Positions 44,827 to 57,114 of a stretch of 64,000 bases of DNA are shown piece by piece (within the stretch, counting starts at the first letter, position 1; the number at the start of each line of letters is the position of its first letter). Source of the stretch: Glycine soja (taxonomy: Eukaryota; Streptophyta; Magnoliopsida; Fabales; Fabaceae). The stretch is taken from assembly GCF_004193775.1 (NCBI RefSeq), contig NC_041019.1:30860034-30924033 (forward strand), in the 5' to 3' direction. The notes beneath the pieces are model-generated. The model was not told where the DNA came from, searched no databases, and worked only from the letters and a program-made list of their open reading frames with translations. Made by a program: the position numbers and the translations under genes.

Positions 44827-45251
44827 ATGGAGAATGTATTCGCTCTTGGGTATTGTAATGGTGACATGATTCCAATAGATGAAGGGATAATGTTTATATG
44901 CCTCAATGATCCAAAAGTTATTAAAATAAGCAAGGACATGTCACTTGTTGCCTTAAGGAAAACATTTTTTTACGCCAACAGAGGTTGCAGAATTTTAATA
45001 GATCTCTTTTACCGTCAACCAATCTAGGTAGGTGATGGTTGTGTTACATACGTCTGTATGCAGATTAAACATGACAATGATGTAGGAAAAATGTTTTTCA
45101 TCTATTCATAATTTAGTATCAAAAGTCCGATTGAGTTGAATGTAACTTTTGGGTGCTCTCCAGATGACATCATTGCCCTGCTGTGCAAACCAAGGAAACC
45201 AATAATGGCGGATGAGATAATTGTTTTGATACATAATGAATCTGTGTAGTC
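44827..45251 (+). pseudogene. Possible MULE-type N-terminal domain remnant
   Basis: A frame beginning MENVFALGYCNGDMIPIDEG, interrupted by two TAA/TAG stops, resembles the beta-grasp-like N-terminus of Mutator-like transposases (short peptide, then GDMI..DEGIMF, then a sliding helix). It lies on the same strand as the PMD remnant and about 800 bp after it. PMD is often joined to Mutator-related proteins. The assignment is weak. Confidence 0.35.
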
Positions 45252-45670
45252 ATTGTGCAAACTACTACTTGTTACATAACGTATAAAAAAGGAAGGACGT
45301 TATGAAATTGGTTCCTTGGAAACTGATTTCATAACGTATAAAAAAACACAAATGAGAAATCGGTTTGGTGGGGACCAATTTCTCACTTACTACAGTGAAA
45401 TGTATCATCCATGTAAATATTTTTGGGATGTATTATTTGAGTAAAAAATTCCATTTAGTTACATACCTAGCTATACGACAAATAGCACCAAACAACATTT
45501 TTGTCACAAACCAAACGACGAGTTATCTAGAGAAACGACGACGCTAGTGGATTCTTAACAAAGGTTCCACTGGGCAAACCTGAAACGGTGAGTGTTTAAG
45601 AGATGGACGTGGCTATAAATACGACAGAGGCAAGCAAGCAATAGAAAATCTCAAAACCCTGATAACGGTG
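45252..45670. other. AT-rich segment with hairpin and a TATA-like box
   Basis: A hairpin lies at about 45298-45338: ACGTTATGAAAT, a short loop, then ATTTCATAACGT. A CTATAAATACG box near 45612 is followed by AAAACCCT, which could be a host promoter. No ORF follows before the foldback. Confidence 0.4.
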
Positions 45671-45671
45671 A

Positions 45672-47452
45672 CGCTACACAAAGGCAAAGCAAAAGAAAGC
45701 AATCTGTGTTTGTTTTTCGATAAATAGCCATTTCCAACTCTCAATATGTAATTCGCTAACAAATTCGTACCTAAAAGATTGAAATTCAAAATTTAGTCTC
45801 TGAAAGTGTAAAAAGTGCGAAAAATTTATCCGACCGTTAACTTTCATCCGTTACCATTAATAAAATAGCTTACGTGAGACAGATGGACGAATTTGTCACA
45901 AAATTGATAGCCAGCATGGTCATGTTAAATATATTGGATGAAAATGTTAGTAAGTTACCATTATTGGACCTAAATATCAATAATTTTTTGTTGGAGGAAA
46001 ATGTCAGTAATTTTTTTTTTTGCAGGAAAATGTCAGTAGTTATTTTTGGACTAAAATGCCAATATGTTTACATTAAACCAAAATGTTTGTAAGTTATCAT
46101 TATTGGACCAAAATGTTAGTAATTTTCCATTGTATAAAAAATTTCAGTAATTTTTTTATTGGATGTAAATGTCAACAATTTTTTGTTAGACCTAAATATC
46201 AGTATATTTTATTGGACTAATTTGTTAGACCCTAAATTTTGTTTCATTTATGGGTAAATATAATTTTCGGGTAAATTTTCGCCCTTTTTTATCGTTACAA
46301 GTATAACATTATACAATAATCACTTAAAAAAATATTTTGGCAAACATAATTTAAAGCAAACATGATAATAACCATAATTTGTCTATCAGAATAGAAATTA
46401 TCCAAAATAAACATTGTACCAGTTTACCAAAATAAATATTGTAACAGTATATCAATCATTATAAATTTATCCAAATTATAATAATTAGTCACAATCTGCT
46501 ATAAATAAAAGATAAACATATCTCATATTTCACTTATTCGAATCTTGGCGACTGGGCAATCCTACTATATGGGATATGTTTTTTTTTATTATTTATAGTA
46601 GATTGTGACTAATTGCTATAATTTGAATAAATTTGTAATGATCGGTACACTATTAGAAATGCTTATATTGGTAAACTAATAGAATGTTTATTTTGGATAA
46701 TTTATATTGTGACAGACAAATTATGGTTGTTAATCAATATTATGGTTATTGTTATGTTTGTTTTATTATGTTTTCCAAAATATTATTTTAAGTGATTATT
46801 GTAATGTTATGCTTGTAACAATAAAAAAGGGTGAATTTACCATAAAATTATATTTTACTCTTAAATGAAATAAAATTTAAGGTCTAACAAATTAGTCCAA
46901 TAGAAACATACTAATGTTTAGGTCCAACAAAAAATTACTGACATTTACGTTCAATAAAAAATTACTAAAATTTTGATACAATGGAAAATTATTGATATTT
47001 TGGTCTAATAATGATAACTTACCGGTATTTTGGTCCAATGAAAAATTATATTTTATCCTTAAATGAAACAAAAAATGGGGTCTAACAAATTAGTATAATA
47101 GAAACACATTGATATTTACATCCAACAAAAAATTACTGACATTTAGCTCCAATAATGATAATTTACTGACATTTTCATCCAATCAATTCAGCATGATCAT
47201 GTTGGCAATCAATTTTATGACAAATTTGTCACTCTGTACCACGTAGGTTATTTTATTAACAACGGATGATAATTAATGGTCAGAAAAATTTGACACACTT
47301 TTTACATTTTCATAGACTAAATTTTGAATTTTAATCTTTAGGGACAAATTAATCAACGAATTACACATTCAAATATAATTCAGATATAAAAATGATTATT
47401 TATCGTTGTTTTTCTCTTTTCTTTTCTTCTCTTCTATAGGTGTATGTAGCGT
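45672..47452. mobile_element. Large foldback (palindromic) element
   Basis: Two arms of about 800-850 bp are imperfect reverse complements about a centre near 46547. Examples are CTATAAATAAAAGATAAACA against its complement at 46567-46598, GTAATTCG (45748) against CGAATTAC (47357), and CGCTACAC (45672) against GTAGCG (47447). The loop is about 40 nt. The outer arms contain direct repeats of ATTGGAC(C)AAAATGT. No transposase and no clear target duplication were found. Confidence 0.8.
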
Positions 47453-49158
47453 TTGTTCATTTTCATTTTCATTGTTGAATTGAAACTATAAAGAGGGGGA
47501 AAGTGCTATGATGATGAGATCAAATAATCTCGTTAATCTGATTCTTTCATGAGGATAACTTTTCTCATCCAGTCAATATTCTTTCTGAGCACCCTTCTCT
47601 CTTTCTCTCTCACTCTCCAAATTATTTGTCAATTCACGTTCTTCAATAAATTCTTGTTCTTCCTAAACAATGGAATGAATTTGGTGGCAAATGAACTTTT
47701 TGATTAACCTCTCTCCCCATAGTATTTTACATGATCTGTCAGTTTCCATAATCAAGTTCTTGATTTTTGTTTGCAAGCGAGTAAATTTATTCAAATTTTT
47801 AATGAAAAAGGATTTCAGTGTTACTTTAACATTCTTTTATAAACTCTTGTTGGATTTTTAGTTTTATTCATATTTTTTTATTCAATAGGAAATTCGATTC
47901 CGAGATGAATCGGCTGCTGAAAAACATGAGAAAAAGAATATCAAGTTTTTTTCCTTTTCTTTTTCTTTCATTTTTATTCAAATTGAACTTGGGAGATTGC
48001 TCTGAGGTTGATAAAGTTTCCCTTTATGATTTGTGCTTGTAAAAATGAGATTCAAAATTACTGCTTAATAATAAAAAAAATCTCACTGAAAGAGTATCAA
48101 GTTTTTTTTTTTTCTTTTCACCAAGATGTATTTACAAAAGAGATGCATTATTTATGATAAAAAATTATAGAAATATTGTAATTTTTTCCATATTTTTGCA
48201 TAATATGAAAATACCTTTTTCTGCGTAATGTTGATAATGACACAAGTGTTTATAAAAGTTGATTTTAAATAGAATTAATTTTATAAAAATTAATGTTAAT
48301 TAAAATTGATTTTGAAATGATGGGATTTATATTCGCTAGGAATGTCCTCCTCGGTTAGGAATCAAATATAAGTAGAATAGGCAATTAAAATGACCATGAG
48401 CAATTGAAAAATAACAGCCTAAATAAGGAGTTATATTATCAACCCCATTTACTCACAAAATGAACACTATAATTGTAATTTATTGGTATGCATAAAGAAG
48501 ACAAAAAAGAATAAGACATTGGTACCGTTTGATGCACGGTAAAATTTGCTCGTGTATCTAAATTATAAAATTTAGGAAGCGTTATTATAATATATTTAAA
48601 TTAAATTATATTAATGAAAAAATATTTGTGTATTTTATGTAATAAATTTTTAGTTAAGAATAAATCTAGAATCATTATAATATTAATTTTTAAATGATAT
48701 TTTAAATGTTATAAGGTGTGAGATTGATTAATTTGGAAACGTGATGAGATCTTTACAGTTACAAAAATGCACATTGTTCTGATTAAGGGATGAGAGTTAA
48801 TCATTTTTTTTTTTGTTACTGCGAGCGTGAGACTTAAACAAAAATTAAAGTGTAGCAAATACTTAAACAAAAATCAACAGGTTTGAAGTGGACGGCCAAT
48901 AATTCCATAAACACGAACATAGAAACTAATTGCCATGTTCTGCCTGTAATAATTACCAACCAACAAGTGATATTGAGAACATAATTACAAAAAGTCTCGA
49001 GCCAAGAGAAAATCCCACTCTCTGATATAATAAAGGGTTTTTGCCCATAAAAATGTATGCGGTAGTAAAATGTTGTTGACACCAAACAGAATCAATTAAT
49101 CATAAAAAACATTAAGTGAATTGGAATTAAGTATGAAACATGCTGCCTCCAGAGCCTT
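47453..49158. other. Intergenic, AT-rich; nothing recognised
   Basis: No ORF above background and no repeat with clear termini. 48250-48330 is self-complementary AT-rich sequence of MITE-like appearance. The right part may hold the 3' UTR of the gene that ends at 49159. Confidence 0.5.
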
Positions 49159-49266
49159 TCATTTAGATGGGGGTTCATTACCGCCCATGACCCTCCAAGG
49201 ACCCCCATAAAACTTCGGTCTCATGAGAGGCACTGCTTTTCCAGGGTGCTCTTCCCAGTACTTTTC
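49159..49266 (-). CDS. Small mitochondrial-type membrane protein, exon 2
   Basis: The last 35 codons plus TGA encode EKYWEEHPGKAVPLMRPKFY and a Gly/Trp-containing tail ending EPPSK. The acceptor is GTGACAG immediately upstream. With exon 1 at 53070-53252 it gives a 96-residue protein in a single uninterrupted frame. The phase is 0 at the junction. See exon 1 for function. Confidence 0.85.
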   Translation of the reverse strand, partial: EKYWEEHPGKAVPLMRPKFYGGPWRVMGGNEPPSK

Positions 49267-50369
49267 CTGTCACATTGCAATATTAGTTAATTTTTGACAA
49301 ATGGAATCTCCTAATAATATATTTAGGTAAATGTTAACCAGTATCCTGAGAGTATTGGTTAAGGAAATAAAAAAAGAATTTTTTTTTTTATATATGCTCT
49401 CTTATGATTTAAATGCACTCCCATATGATTTCTAATCTTTCCTCTTTCAATTCCTTAACCAGGGCATTGGACACTCGTTAGCAAGACCCATATATTTAAA
49501 GCTAATAGTATATTATACTACTGCAATATTCTTAACATGAAGCATGCAGTAGAAAATATGGGAAATCTCACACCAAAAGGATTATAAGTGTTTTTCAACC
49601 AAAATCAGCGTTCACTATTATTGCACTATGCAAATTGGCAACCAGAAATCAAGTGATTCAAGGAGGGATCATCTTGTTAATTGGCAGCTATGTTGCAAGC
49701 CCCTATGAGGAAGGTGATTTGGGCCTAGGGATTGAATTTTCATAAATATTCCTTTTAGTGGTTAGATGGTTGTGGCGCAAGGGCATAAAGAGAAGGTACT
49801 GACTTCATCAAAAAGGCGGGAAGACAAGCTTGGGGTGAATACCACTCCTGCAAGTGTCCCAAAATGTCTGATCCCACCACTTCAATGGAACATTAATAAA
49901 ACAAAGCTTCTCTATCAAATTATTGTACTGGTAAAATTCACCATTCTATGTTCAGGGCTTTATAGAATAATGTTTCAGCCGGTATTATACAGAATGTACA
50001 AAAAGTGAACACCATTTATCCAAACTACTACCAAAAGCAGCAAGCAGCTTTCCCAGAGAATAAATGTAATTATTTGTATTTATTAATAAAAACAATCAAA
50101 CTCCTATTAATTATCAATGGAATCAAGCAGAGTATTGGATCCTAAGTTTAAACCAAATAATAAAGTTGCTTTCTCTACATATGTGATTCTTGCTGTTTAG
50201 ATTGTCTATGCTAGCAAACAATACAGCAGAGAACTGGAAACAACCACTTTTATAATTAACAATAACTGCCCCCAGCCAAGGATAATTATAATATGCCCAG
50301 CTCTAAATACAAGAAACTGATAAAAAAAAATGTGGCCTCTACCTCCCACACAATTCTCTTTATATCAGA

Positions 50370-50615
50370 CTAGGGAAGAGAGGCACGAGTGCCTCTCTAA
50401 ATTTTTTAAATAAAAATAAAATAAAAGAAGAGAAAAAAGGTTTGGAGGTTAAATAAAAAATCAAAATAAGAGTGATAGGGAAGAGAGAAATTGACAATGT
50501 AAGAGTAGAGGGCAGTTGCCATAATTTGAAAGAGAATAGTGAAAATTTAAGAAGTGGTTCAAAGGGTTAAATTGTCTACACCAAATGTAGGTATTCCTTT
50601 TATTATTAGTATAGA
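50370..50615 (-). mobile_element. Short non-autonomous Helitron
   Basis: On the minus strand it begins TCTATACTAATAATAAA, preceded by A. It ends with the hairpin GAGAGGCAC-TC-GTGCCTCTC, then TTCC, then CTAG, followed by T. TC start, 3' hairpin a few bases before CTRR, and an A/T insertion site are the structural signature of Helitrons. There is no coding capacity. It has no target duplication, as expected. Confidence 0.78.
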
Positions 50616-50758
50616 TATGTATCTTCTTTCATTTAAGTAACTTACCCTCCACTCACCCGCATCTCATCTAAATTCTAATTACAATTAAGCTAAGTTCTCA
50701 TCTTGGGCATAAAGGTTTAAAGCTGAATCTTCTGTCCTGGTAATATCAGGAATTGAGC

Positions 50759-51536
50759 GGCAAATTGACCAAAGCGGGTTCCTTTTAAAAACTTATTCCC
50801 AAAAGGGGTCTGCTTTGAAACTTTTTTCGAAGGTGTTTTTGGAGGGAACTCGCCAGTGGAGTTGACGAGTTGGACACGTGACAGCAGCTGGGGGAACTCG
50901 TCAGTGGAGATGGCGAGACACGGTCCATGTGGCGGATCCCGCCATTCGTAATGACGAAATGTTTTTTTTACGGAAATTTTTTTTTAACTTGAATCGGGTA
51001 TAACTTTTGATAGGAATGTCCGTTTGAGGCCCATAGTATGTCAAAATTCTCGAAATTGAATGAAGAATCCCCTAGCAAATTCCCGAAGGGGATTTGGTCA
51101 ACTCATTTTTCCAAAAAAATTCAACCACCCATTTTTTTAATAAAGAATCCTATTTTTTAGCTACTTAGAAACGTTTTTTGGAAAAATGAGTTGACCAAAT
51201 CCCCTTTAGGTATTTTGCAGGGGATTCTTCATTCAATTTCGAGCATTTTGACATATTATGGGCCTCAAATGGACATTCCTATAAAAAATTATACCCGTTT
51301 CAAGTAAAAAAAAATTTCCGTAAAAAAACATTTCGCCATTACGAATGACGGGACCCGCCACGTGGACCGTGTCTCGCCATCTCCACTGGCGAGTTCCCCC
51401 AGCTGCTGCCACGTGTCCAACTCGCCAACTCCATTGGCGAGTTCCCTCCAAAAACAGACCCCCTCTGAAAAAAGTTTCGAAACAGCCCCCTTTTGAGAAT
51501 AAGTTTCTAAAAGGAACCTGCTTTGGTCAATTTGTC
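50759..51536. mobile_element. MULE-type foldback element with 9-bp target duplication
   Basis: The 778-bp element starts GGCAAATTGACC and ends GGTCAATTTGTC. Its arms of about 385 bp are reverse complements about 51148. GAATTGAGC is duplicated at 50750-50758 and 51537-51545. A 9-bp duplication and termini starting with G fit the Mutator superfamily. It has no ORF, so it is non-autonomous. Confidence 0.9.
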
Positions 51537-53069
51537 GAATTGAGCTAAAACTGACAAGGCAGCTCTCAACCAGTCAACCTTTCTATTTTCGGATTAGCAA
51601 TCCACCATAAAACTAAGTCAAGTAGAAGAAGGATTTTCTTCACAAGCATGTTACAGGAAAACCAGAAAAACCTTGTATAATGAACAATTTATTGGCAGAA
51701 ATTATAAAGAAACATAAATAAGATTAGCTTTTGAAAGCTGAACTGCAGGCATACAATAGAACAAATCACACCATAAGGCTGAATCCAAGAAACAGCAAGA
51801 ACAGACGGCTCAAAATTGAAATGGCAGAAAATGAATTATATAATTGTTTTAATTTAAGCCATCAAAATCTAAAGCAGCAGCTAATAACAAAAAAAAATTA
51901 ACACCAAATCTCCAATAAGCTGTCCGTTGAAGCTATACAACCAGATCCTCAATCTTTCACTGAACTCTTTCAAATAAACAAAAACTAAACAAAATGCAAT
52001 TCGAATCGCAACAGAATTTAAATTTCCAAATTGGGAATAAAAGGAGGTATTGACAGTAGGTTGAGTCCTCCAGGATCTAGCAAGGAAAGAGTGATAGATA
52101 AAGAAAACCAAAAATCAGGATCTCAAGTAACACAACCTTTACAGACTAGTTTGAAAATTGTGACAGGCATTCAATTTAAAGCATCCAAAAGGCCAACAAC
52201 CACAATGCCCAATCAAAACGCAAAATTGAAAATGGTAAAAACTGAAAATCCATTTTCTTGGGAAATAAAGAGCAAGAATTGGGGGAGGGGGGGTTCCAAA
52301 CTCATGATCAGAAGAAAGTGAGTGAAAAAAAATGTTTGTCCTTGAAATGGTTGTTGAAAAAATAAAATTCACTATTCCATTGACACTAGCATTCTTAAAA
52401 ATACAAGAAATTTGTAGCTGACAATTGCTAATTATTCTACCAATTAATTTGAAAATCAAGGACAAATATAATTGCCCATAAATATGCAAAAGCTTATAAC
52501 ATTGGTAAGGGTAGGAATTCTAAATTATAGCTAATAAACTCTAAAAATAGATACCGAGGCATATATTCTTAATAGTCATGATTAGCTGCAAGCAGTTGGA
52601 AAATTGCAAATAAAATCATATCATTTCTAGTACCCAAATTCTTCTATATTCAAATTTCTTTGACACTTGAACTCAAGAGAAAGAATCCCATCTTAAGAAA
52701 ACCTCATTGAGTGGCGACCAGTGTGATTCATAATCAAAATGTTCTGAACTTCTAACTTTAATCATTCCTTATCCAACAAACACAACCCACAAATGGTGGT
52801 ATTTCTCTAAGGATCAAACATTGTTTAAAACAACTGCATCACACTGCTAATAAAAAAGTCATAGAGATTGGAGTCTATGTCCAATAGAGTCCCCAAACAA
52901 CAACTACCACTAGGCACACGCAACAAAGCTTCACCATTTTTCTCCTTCCCATCCCACCACAAAAATACAAACAATAAAACCAACTCACACAACTACTTGT
53001 TTGAAACTACGGATATCCAATAAGTGGCATGGATGGGTGTAACAAAAACAAAAGAAAACAAAAATAAAC

Positions 53070-53252
53070 CTTGTAGAGTTGTTCAGTGATGGCAGCACCA
53101 ATGACTCCAGAGTAGAAAGCAGCAATGTAAATAGTGACCAATGGGGTAAAGGATTTGGGCCTTCTGTAAGGTTCCACCATGTCCCAAAGAAAGGTTTTTT
53201 CCCACTTTGTGTACAAATAATCAGCATATTTTCTCCACAGGTAGCTTGCCAT
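53070..53252 (-). CDS. Small mitochondrial-type membrane protein, exon 1
   Basis: Sixty-one codons start MASYLWRKYADYLYTKWEKT. They continue with WDMVEPYRRPKSFTP, a hydrophobic segment at about residues 40-55 and ITEQLYK, ending at a GT donor in phase 0. Joined to exon 2 the protein has 96 residues. It strongly resembles a small plant protein of mitochondrial inner membrane preparations that has been linked to the ATP synthase membrane part (fibre protein Fb15/ATP17-like); that identification is from memory. A Met three codons upstream (MIEMAS) is an alternative start, but MASYLW is the likely one. It is the only intact host gene I can support here. Confidence 0.85.
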
Positions 53253-53900
53253 TTCAATCACTTCCTCTTCAGCACCCTCAATCAGTATTCAAGATCCTGA
53301 AAGAGAAACAGAAAGAAGACTGTGTTACTACCTTCAATTGAAAAGAAGACTGCAGAACCCTTAATATTTGAAACAAGGTTTAGTTACTTCTAATAACCCC
53401 AAAAAGAACCAAATTACAATCGACCCAGTTGTTTGTTTACTTCATACGGAGAAGATAACACACAAAGTGGGTAACAAAACACCTTGTGGTGAAGTGGGTC
53501 GTGCGAGCGCGCAAGAAGCTTCAATTACAAATTACTTGATTAATCGACACTGCGACGGTGATGCGAAATTGCAATGCGACCGAAGGAGTTCTTGAATGCG
53601 GATGAAGCACTGATAATTACTATAATTTTTTGTGATGTTCAACCAGAATTATCAGAATTAGGGAGTGTAAGAAGCAGAGGTATGTATGCAGAAGTTTGAG
53701 TTGGGTCGAAAGGAGAATACGACAGTCCTACGAGTTTTTGTTCAAACAGCTTGTGGGCATCAGGGGCTGGAGCTGTTGGCAGTTGGATTTGTGATACAGG
53801 AGTCCAATGTTTTAACCGACACAAGCAGGGGGAGAGTATGATCAAGTGAGAAGATCGTTTTGGGGCGGAGCGTATGAATTTTAACTTTTAAGCCTTCCCA
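53253..53900 (-). promoter_or_regulatory. 5' UTR with probable intron, and promoter region
   Basis: On the minus strand, TTTCTCTTTCAG at 53297 looks like an acceptor 44 bases before the ATG. A possible donor is GTGTTT near 53483 (CCACAAG before it). This gives a 5' UTR intron of about 190 bp, common in plant housekeeping genes. Upstream sequence to about 53900 should hold the core promoter. A clear TATA box was not found. Confidence 0.45.
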
Positions 53901-54651
53901 GTGGTTGGGGCGCTGATAGGGAGGGGAAATTCAACCCACATATTACAGGTTTCCACAAAAATATCCGTAAAGATAACTCACATATTGGAGCTGGGTGCTG
54001 GAACAGGAATTTATCCGCAAATTTATACGACAAGAATTACTTGAGGAAACAATATACATCATATATAATTTTGTGTGAAAATAATTATGCATAAGTTTAA
54101 TTAGAATTATTGTTAAAGCGATTAAACAACTTTAAGAATTGTCATCTTGGATAATTATCTTTGTAATATTTGTTAATGACTTGAGTTTAGACAAAAGTGT
54201 TATGCTTGTTTGTTTTTAATAATGTGTGAGTATTTTAATGTTATATTTTCTATATTTAAAAATACATTTTTAATATGCGTGTAGTAATTGTTTTGATTAT
54301 TATTATTTATTTATTAATTTTATACATAAACAAAGTATGGGTTACATGTGCATATATGGACATATAGGTACCCGGTGGGTATAGTGATGAAGATTAAAAG
54401 CTTGCATGTGTATGGGGTCGAGTATAGGGATTTTTTTTTTCTAAACACGGGTATAGGAACATGTACTATAGGACCCCTACCCATTGTCATTCCTATACAA
54501 TGATGTTATGTGGCACAATTTTTCTTAGTTATTTTCATATGTATGTCATGTTTTATCCTACTAGAGTGGGTATGGGTAAATAATTTTTATTTTTAGTGGA
54601 AATACAGGCATCACATGTGCTTGTATTTCTATTTCACTAAGATTAACATAT
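53901..54651. other. Intergenic, AT-rich; nothing recognised
   Basis: No gene, repeat array or element terminus was seen until the copia-like LTR end at 54652. Confidence 0.5.
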
Positions 54652-55059
54652 TGTTGAAGTACCTAAAATACACTAGAAAAGGAGTTGAATAGTGTCTTAG
54701 ATAAAAATTTAGTTTTTGGAAAACTGTTAAAAGCTTTTCTCAAATAGATATCAATGGACAAAGGATTTCGTCCAAAGAGTTCAAAATCACGATGTGCTTA
54801 GAAAATCACTTCACAAAACTTGGCTATAGTAGTGTAAAAGTGATTTATAGAAAAGAACTAGTTATATAGAAGTAGTAAAGAAAACAGAGAAGGTTTTATA
54901 CTGGTTCACCCCAACTCTTGGGCTACATTCAATTCTCCTTCAAACCTTGAAGGATTCCACTATTCAATTCTTTGATTACAATCAAGTATTATCTATATCA
55001 CTTCTAGTTACAATGAGTACTCTCTAGGCCACTCCTAGCACTATACTTAATCTCCCTCT
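54652..55059 (-). mobile_element. Copia/SIRE-like 3' LTR, distal part
   Basis: On the minus strand it ends GTACTTCAACA at 54652. It contains TTGGGGTGAACCAGTATAAA and the Glu-rich leader sequence typical of SIRE-like LTRs. Its other part lies at 57716 onward. The LTR at 55060-57715 is inserted between the two. Confidence 0.6.
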
Positions 55060-55909
55060 TGTTGGATCAAGTGGCCTCGGAATAATTAAGAAGGGCGGGG
55101 GGTTGAATTAATTATTAATGTGTCTTGACTAATTAAAAATTTATCCTTCTTAATATTACTAGATTCAAATAGGCTTTACTACTAAGTTATGAGAAAGTAA
55201 AGAACAAAAACAATAACTTAGACAAAAGTAAAGTGGAAATAAAAAGTGCATAGCGAAAAAATAAAGAGTGTAGGGAAGAAGAAAGCAAACACAAGATTTA
55301 TACTGGTTCGGTCATAACCCGTGCCTACGTCCAGTCCCCAAGCAACCACCGGTTCTTGAGATTTCAAATAACCTTGTAAAATCCTTTACAAGAAAAGATC
55401 CACAAGGGATGTACCCTCCCTTATTCTCTTTGAACAACCAAGTAGATGTACACTCCACTTGAACTGATCCACAAGAGATGTACCCTCTCTTGTTCTTAGT
55501 ATTACAACCCAAGTAGATGTACTCTCTACTTGTACCACAAAGAATGTACGCTCCAATGTGTTAAGACAAAGAATTCTTAGGCGGTTAGTCCCTTGAATCT
55601 TTGTAAGGGGAAACAAAAGATACCTCAAGTGGTTAGTCCTTTGAAATCTTTTGTTCAAAGGGAAGAGAAGAATCAAAAGAATTCTCAGGCGGTTAGTCCT
55701 TTGAATCTTTTGGCAAGAGGAAGAAGGAAGAAAAGATAGCACACTTTTGTTTTCTGCAGAATTTCCACTTGCAGAAAAACAAAGTTTTGAAACCGAAGTT
55801 TAGAAAGCTTTTTGGCAAGAGTTTTTGCAAAGAAAAAACAATGGGAAATGGTTAGATTTGAAAGAGATATGTGTTTTTTTTTTTTGGATTCTTCTTGATA
55901 AAATGCGTG

Positions 55910-55986
55910 CCCAGGTCTTGCTTTTATAGACTCTTCATGTCTGGTCAAAAAAACCATTGAAAGAGTTATGATTTTTGAGAAAATCA
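55910..55986. repeat. 77-bp flanking duplication, left copy
   Basis: CCCAGGTCTTGC...GAGAAAATCA abuts the Athila-type LTR directly. The right copy is at 57115-57190, one base shorter and with a few substitutions. Confidence 0.9.
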
Positions 55987-57114
55987 TGATTTTCTTCTAT
56001 TTTCTAAACCCTTTTTGCACCATTTTAATTATTGATTGGTCTTAATTGTCAATTAATTAGGCAGTTTTATTATTTGAGCTCATTTAGCTAATTTGATGTT
56101 TTTAATCTAATTTCAGGAATTAATGAAACATTGGGCTTAATCCGGATTTTAGTTGTGGACTTGAAGAGAGCAAATAAAGCAGAGCTTACCTTAGTTAATA
56201 TCTAATTAGGAAATTTCGCAATTTTATTTTATGTTGTTCAGTGTTTATTTCGTTTTGGGCCAGAGTATTGTAATAGGGCCCAGTGACTTTGAGTGACTCT
56301 TTTTAAATAGCTGCCTTGGGATTCGTGCAAGGCATTCTATTCTGTTATGCTATTCATTATTCAGAGCTTTGTTTTAGGGTTTTCGTTTTTCTGTTTTGAT
56401 GCTTCTGAGTTCGTAATGCAATTTTACGTTTTCTGCTTCTAATTACAATTTCGTTCTTGCTTCTTCTTCTACTCTCGTTTACGTTTCTGTTCATTTACGT
56501 TTCCGTTCATTTACATTTCTGCTTCATGTTTCAATTGCGTTTTCTGTTTGAATCCATGGAAGGCTAGATTTTCTGGTGTTGTTTCCTTTTGAGGACGAAG
56601 CCCAACTCTCTTTGAGGTTTCGCTTGTAATGTGGTTTCCTGGCAGTTCTCCCTTCACCAGTATCCCAAATTCGTGAATATTAATCAGTGCACACTTCGTG
56701 TTCGATTAATTGCCTCTGAGCCTAACTTGCGTTCATGCTTAATGGACGAAGGGCTAACTGGTGTATGTGGTGCCTAATCACGTATTGAAAACCCTAAGTT
56801 GATTTTCGCTTAGTAAATTGAAATAGGGTTGGATTAAGTGGTTGACTGTTAGGGACGAATTCTCCATAACCCAGGATAAAAGAATGGCTTCTGAATCAGA
56901 GGAAACAACCCGTTTTTAATATTAGTAGTTTCGTATTCCAGTTTACTTGTTCTGCTCTTTAATCACAAAACAAACAAACCCCCCCCCAATCGTTACTGTT
57001 ACTGCAAGTATATTATGAACATTTGGTTTGTCACTGCTCGTTGGGAAACGACCTAGGATCACTTCCTAGTTACTGCATTTTCATGTTTATTTGATTCGGG
57101 TACGGCCTCGATCA
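55987..57114 (+). mobile_element. 1128-bp Athila-type LTR
   Basis: It begins TGATTTTC and ends GTACGGCCTCGATCA. The 3' part (TCACTGCTCGTTGGGAAACG, CTAGGATCACTTCCTAG) is typical of Athila-like LTR ends. It has no internal region, so it is a solo LTR or single-LTR insertion. It is flanked by long duplications rather than a 5-bp one. Confidence 0.82.

Larger units (their letters stand above)
49267..53069 (-). other. 3.8 kb intron of the small membrane protein gene
   Basis: GTTTAT donor at 53069 and TGTGACAG acceptor at 49267, phase 0. It contains a 246-bp Helitron-like element (50370-50615) and a 778-bp MULE-type foldback (50759-51536). The rest is AT-rich with no further gene seen. Confidence 0.85.

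Noticed and set aside
45296..45340. Hairpin with ACGTTATGAAAT arms as a terminator
   Set aside because: Plant pol II genes do not use such terminators. It is more likely a small MITE remnant.
46545..46600. Possible microRNA precursor at the palindrome centre
   Set aside because: The arms are far too long for a microRNA hairpin. A foldback element explains the structure.
54350..54500. GTACCCGGTGGGTATAG and related GGGTA repeats as element termini
   Set aside because: No inverted partner or target duplication was found at a sensible distance.
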